64,000 nucleotides of DNA from Chitinophagaceae bacterium (GTDB lineage Bacteria; Bacteroidota; Bacteroidia; Chitinophagales; Chitinophagaceae): contig JADKJV010000013.1 of assembly GCA_016720825.1 (NCBI GenBank), positions 32,280 to 96,279 of the forward strand, given 5' to 3'. The position numbers and the translations under genes are program-made. Within the stretch, counting starts at the first letter, position 1, and every line of letters starts with the position of its first letter. Below, piece by piece: positions 63,072 through 64,000 of this stretch. A model generated the notes under the pieces. That model made no database searches and was not told the origin of the DNA. It was given only the letters and a program-made list of their open reading frames with translations.

Positions 63072-64000
63072 TTGCCCCGCATCCTTTTCTGTTTATTCTT
63101 CTTTGTCCCCCTGTTGCTTACCGCCCAGGAAAAATTAACCTATTACGATATCTCCTGGAAGCTATGCGATCCCGCTGAAGCCCGTTTTTTCTCGATCAAG
63201 AAAAAAACCGACAGTGGCTGGCTCCGCTACGATTATTTTATGCGGGAGAACAAGGTACAAATGACCGCCCTGTATGAAGATGAGGACTGCAAGGTCATGA
63301 ATGGCTACACCAACTGGTATTATTATAATGGTATTCCATCCGCCGCCGGACGTTTTATCCATGGCAAACGGGAAGGCGTTTGTGTAAGCTGGCATCCCAA
63401 CGGAATGATTTCCGATTCGGGCTATTTTCACAATGACAAGCCACAAGGTCTGCACCTGGGCTGGCACGCCAACGGTTACCAGCGCGATTCCCTGCAGGTG
63501 CTGAACGACAGTTCAAGTGTATATGTAAGCTGGTTCAGTAACGGGCTTCCTTCTTCTGCCGGCTACCGGTTAAATGACAAGCCCCACGGCTTCTGGCAAT
63601 ATTTCCACAATACGGGTCAGCCGGCTGCAAAAATAAAATATGAACACGGGCGGGTGTTGTCTGCAGAATACTTTGATGAATCCGGCAAGGCTATAACAGA
63701 TACGTCACATACAGACCGCGACGCCGCCATGGTAAAAGGCAGATTTCTAGACTACCTGAACAAAAAACTATACTGGCCGAAAGGTCTGGAGTTCAGCAAT
63801 GGTAACGTTGCGGCCGTGGAAGCCCGGTTCACCGTAAACGAAGACGGCAAAGTGGAAGATGTCTGGATTGCCACACCCCTGCACCCGCAGTTTGACGAGA
63901 TTGTAGTCAGTATTATCAAATCCTGTCCGGCCTGGAAAACCGGAAGGCTAATTACAGCTGGTGGCCAGAAAGAAAAAATTTAAGCAGGTGGTGACTTATG
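63072..64000 (+). CDS. MORN-repeat protein with TonB-type C-terminal domain (frameshifted, cut by edge)
   Basis: Starting at TTG: signal peptide (ILFCLFFFVPLLLTAQ), then at least four MORN-type beta-hairpins (YYYNGIPSAAGRFIHGKREG, WHPNGMISDSGYFHNDKPQG and similar, about 75-190), and a TonB C-terminal-like domain (AAVEARFTVNEDGKVEDVWI; VSIIKSCPAWKTGRL). As given it stops at 63983, but deleting one A of the run 63973-63978 continues GQKEKFKQVVTY to the right edge, the usual end of such domains. MORN/TonB proteins are anchored in the periplasm and may touch receptors. Its true C-terminus is outside the window. Confidence 0.8.

Noticed and set aside
1..64000. CRISPR arrays, insertion sequences, tRNA and rRNA genes
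   Set aside because: I saw no regularly spaced repeats, transposase motifs or conserved RNA-gene sequences while reading; very diverged cases could have been missed.

Overview
The window is a gene-dense chromosomal stretch of a Bacteroidota bacterium, most likely of the Chitinophagaceae type. The signs are a type IX secretion C-terminal domain, DUF5606 and Thivi_2564 family proteins, AraC regulators of Bacteroidota type, starts without Shine-Dalgarno sequences, and -7 promoter boxes of the form TAnnTTTG. I see no rRNA, tRNA, CRISPR array or transposase. The sequence carries many one-base errors, mostly in homopolymers. They split at least eleven genes (polA, a Fur regulator, an SCO1 protein, an M1 peptidase, a DUF5777 porin, an NrfD subunit, an MFS pump, cmoA, a secreted PHP protein, a 95-residue membrane protein and the right-edge gene). 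Each is annotated below as one gene with the error site.

Layout. 1-5.6 kb (minus): an Asp/Asn beta-hydroxylase cut by the left edge, preceded by two tandem MG2/plug surface-protein paralogues. 5.7-13.7 kb (plus): uvrB, a small-protein/nucleotidyltransferase pair whose second gene has a corrupted base sequence, polA, a sterol-desaturase-like hydroxylase overlapping a truncated haemoglobin, and a DUF1579 protein. 13.8-15.3 kb (minus): DUF1801, VOC and Spy-like proteins. 15.5-20.3 kb (plus): an NqrB/RnfD-DUF2330 reading frame, DUF5606 and an M3 oligoendopeptidase. 20.5-22.1 kb: a metal node with SCO1 and Fur divergent from MerC. 22-26 kb: small envelope proteins, a GH25 lysozyme, and an unlisted 38-residue cysteine-rich metallothionein-like gene followed by nested inverted repeats. 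26-37 kb: an esterase, UvrD/PcrA, a propeller protein, an M1 peptidase, a penicillin-acylase-family enzyme and a long helical-repeat protein. 37.1-39.3 kb: an accessory patch with a candidate small RNA, a one-domain asparaginase and two cassette-like genes with related leader sequences.

40-43.3 kb (minus) holds an AraC-type membrane regulator and an ECF sigma / small membrane protein / Spy-like sensor / poly-proline Spy-like operon that resembles CnrHYX signalling. 43.4-50.5 kb is the most interesting block. Two divergent operons encode a DUF5777 outer-membrane barrel and two lipoproteins with CX4CH haem motifs on one side. On the other are a tiny twin-arginine protein, a four-cluster ferredoxin subunit, an NrfD membrane subunit, an unknown membrane-anchored beta protein and a monohaem cytochrome c. 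No molybdopterin catalytic subunit is present, so this looks like an uncharacterised quinol/cytochrome electron-transfer assembly.

50.7-64 kb: an MFS transporter, an ArsC/Spx-like protein, cmoA followed directly by an ICMT-like membrane methyltransferase, an Nfu Fe-S carrier with an in-frame stop after its CxxC, a secreted PHP-domain protein with a type IX sorting signal, CsbD, an HMA-like/AraC protein, a CPA1 Na+/H+ antiporter, small stress-type membrane proteins, a lipoprotein and a MORN/TonB protein that runs off the right edge. A family of imperfect inverted repeats built from CCACAAAG/CTTTGTGG lies between many of these genes.
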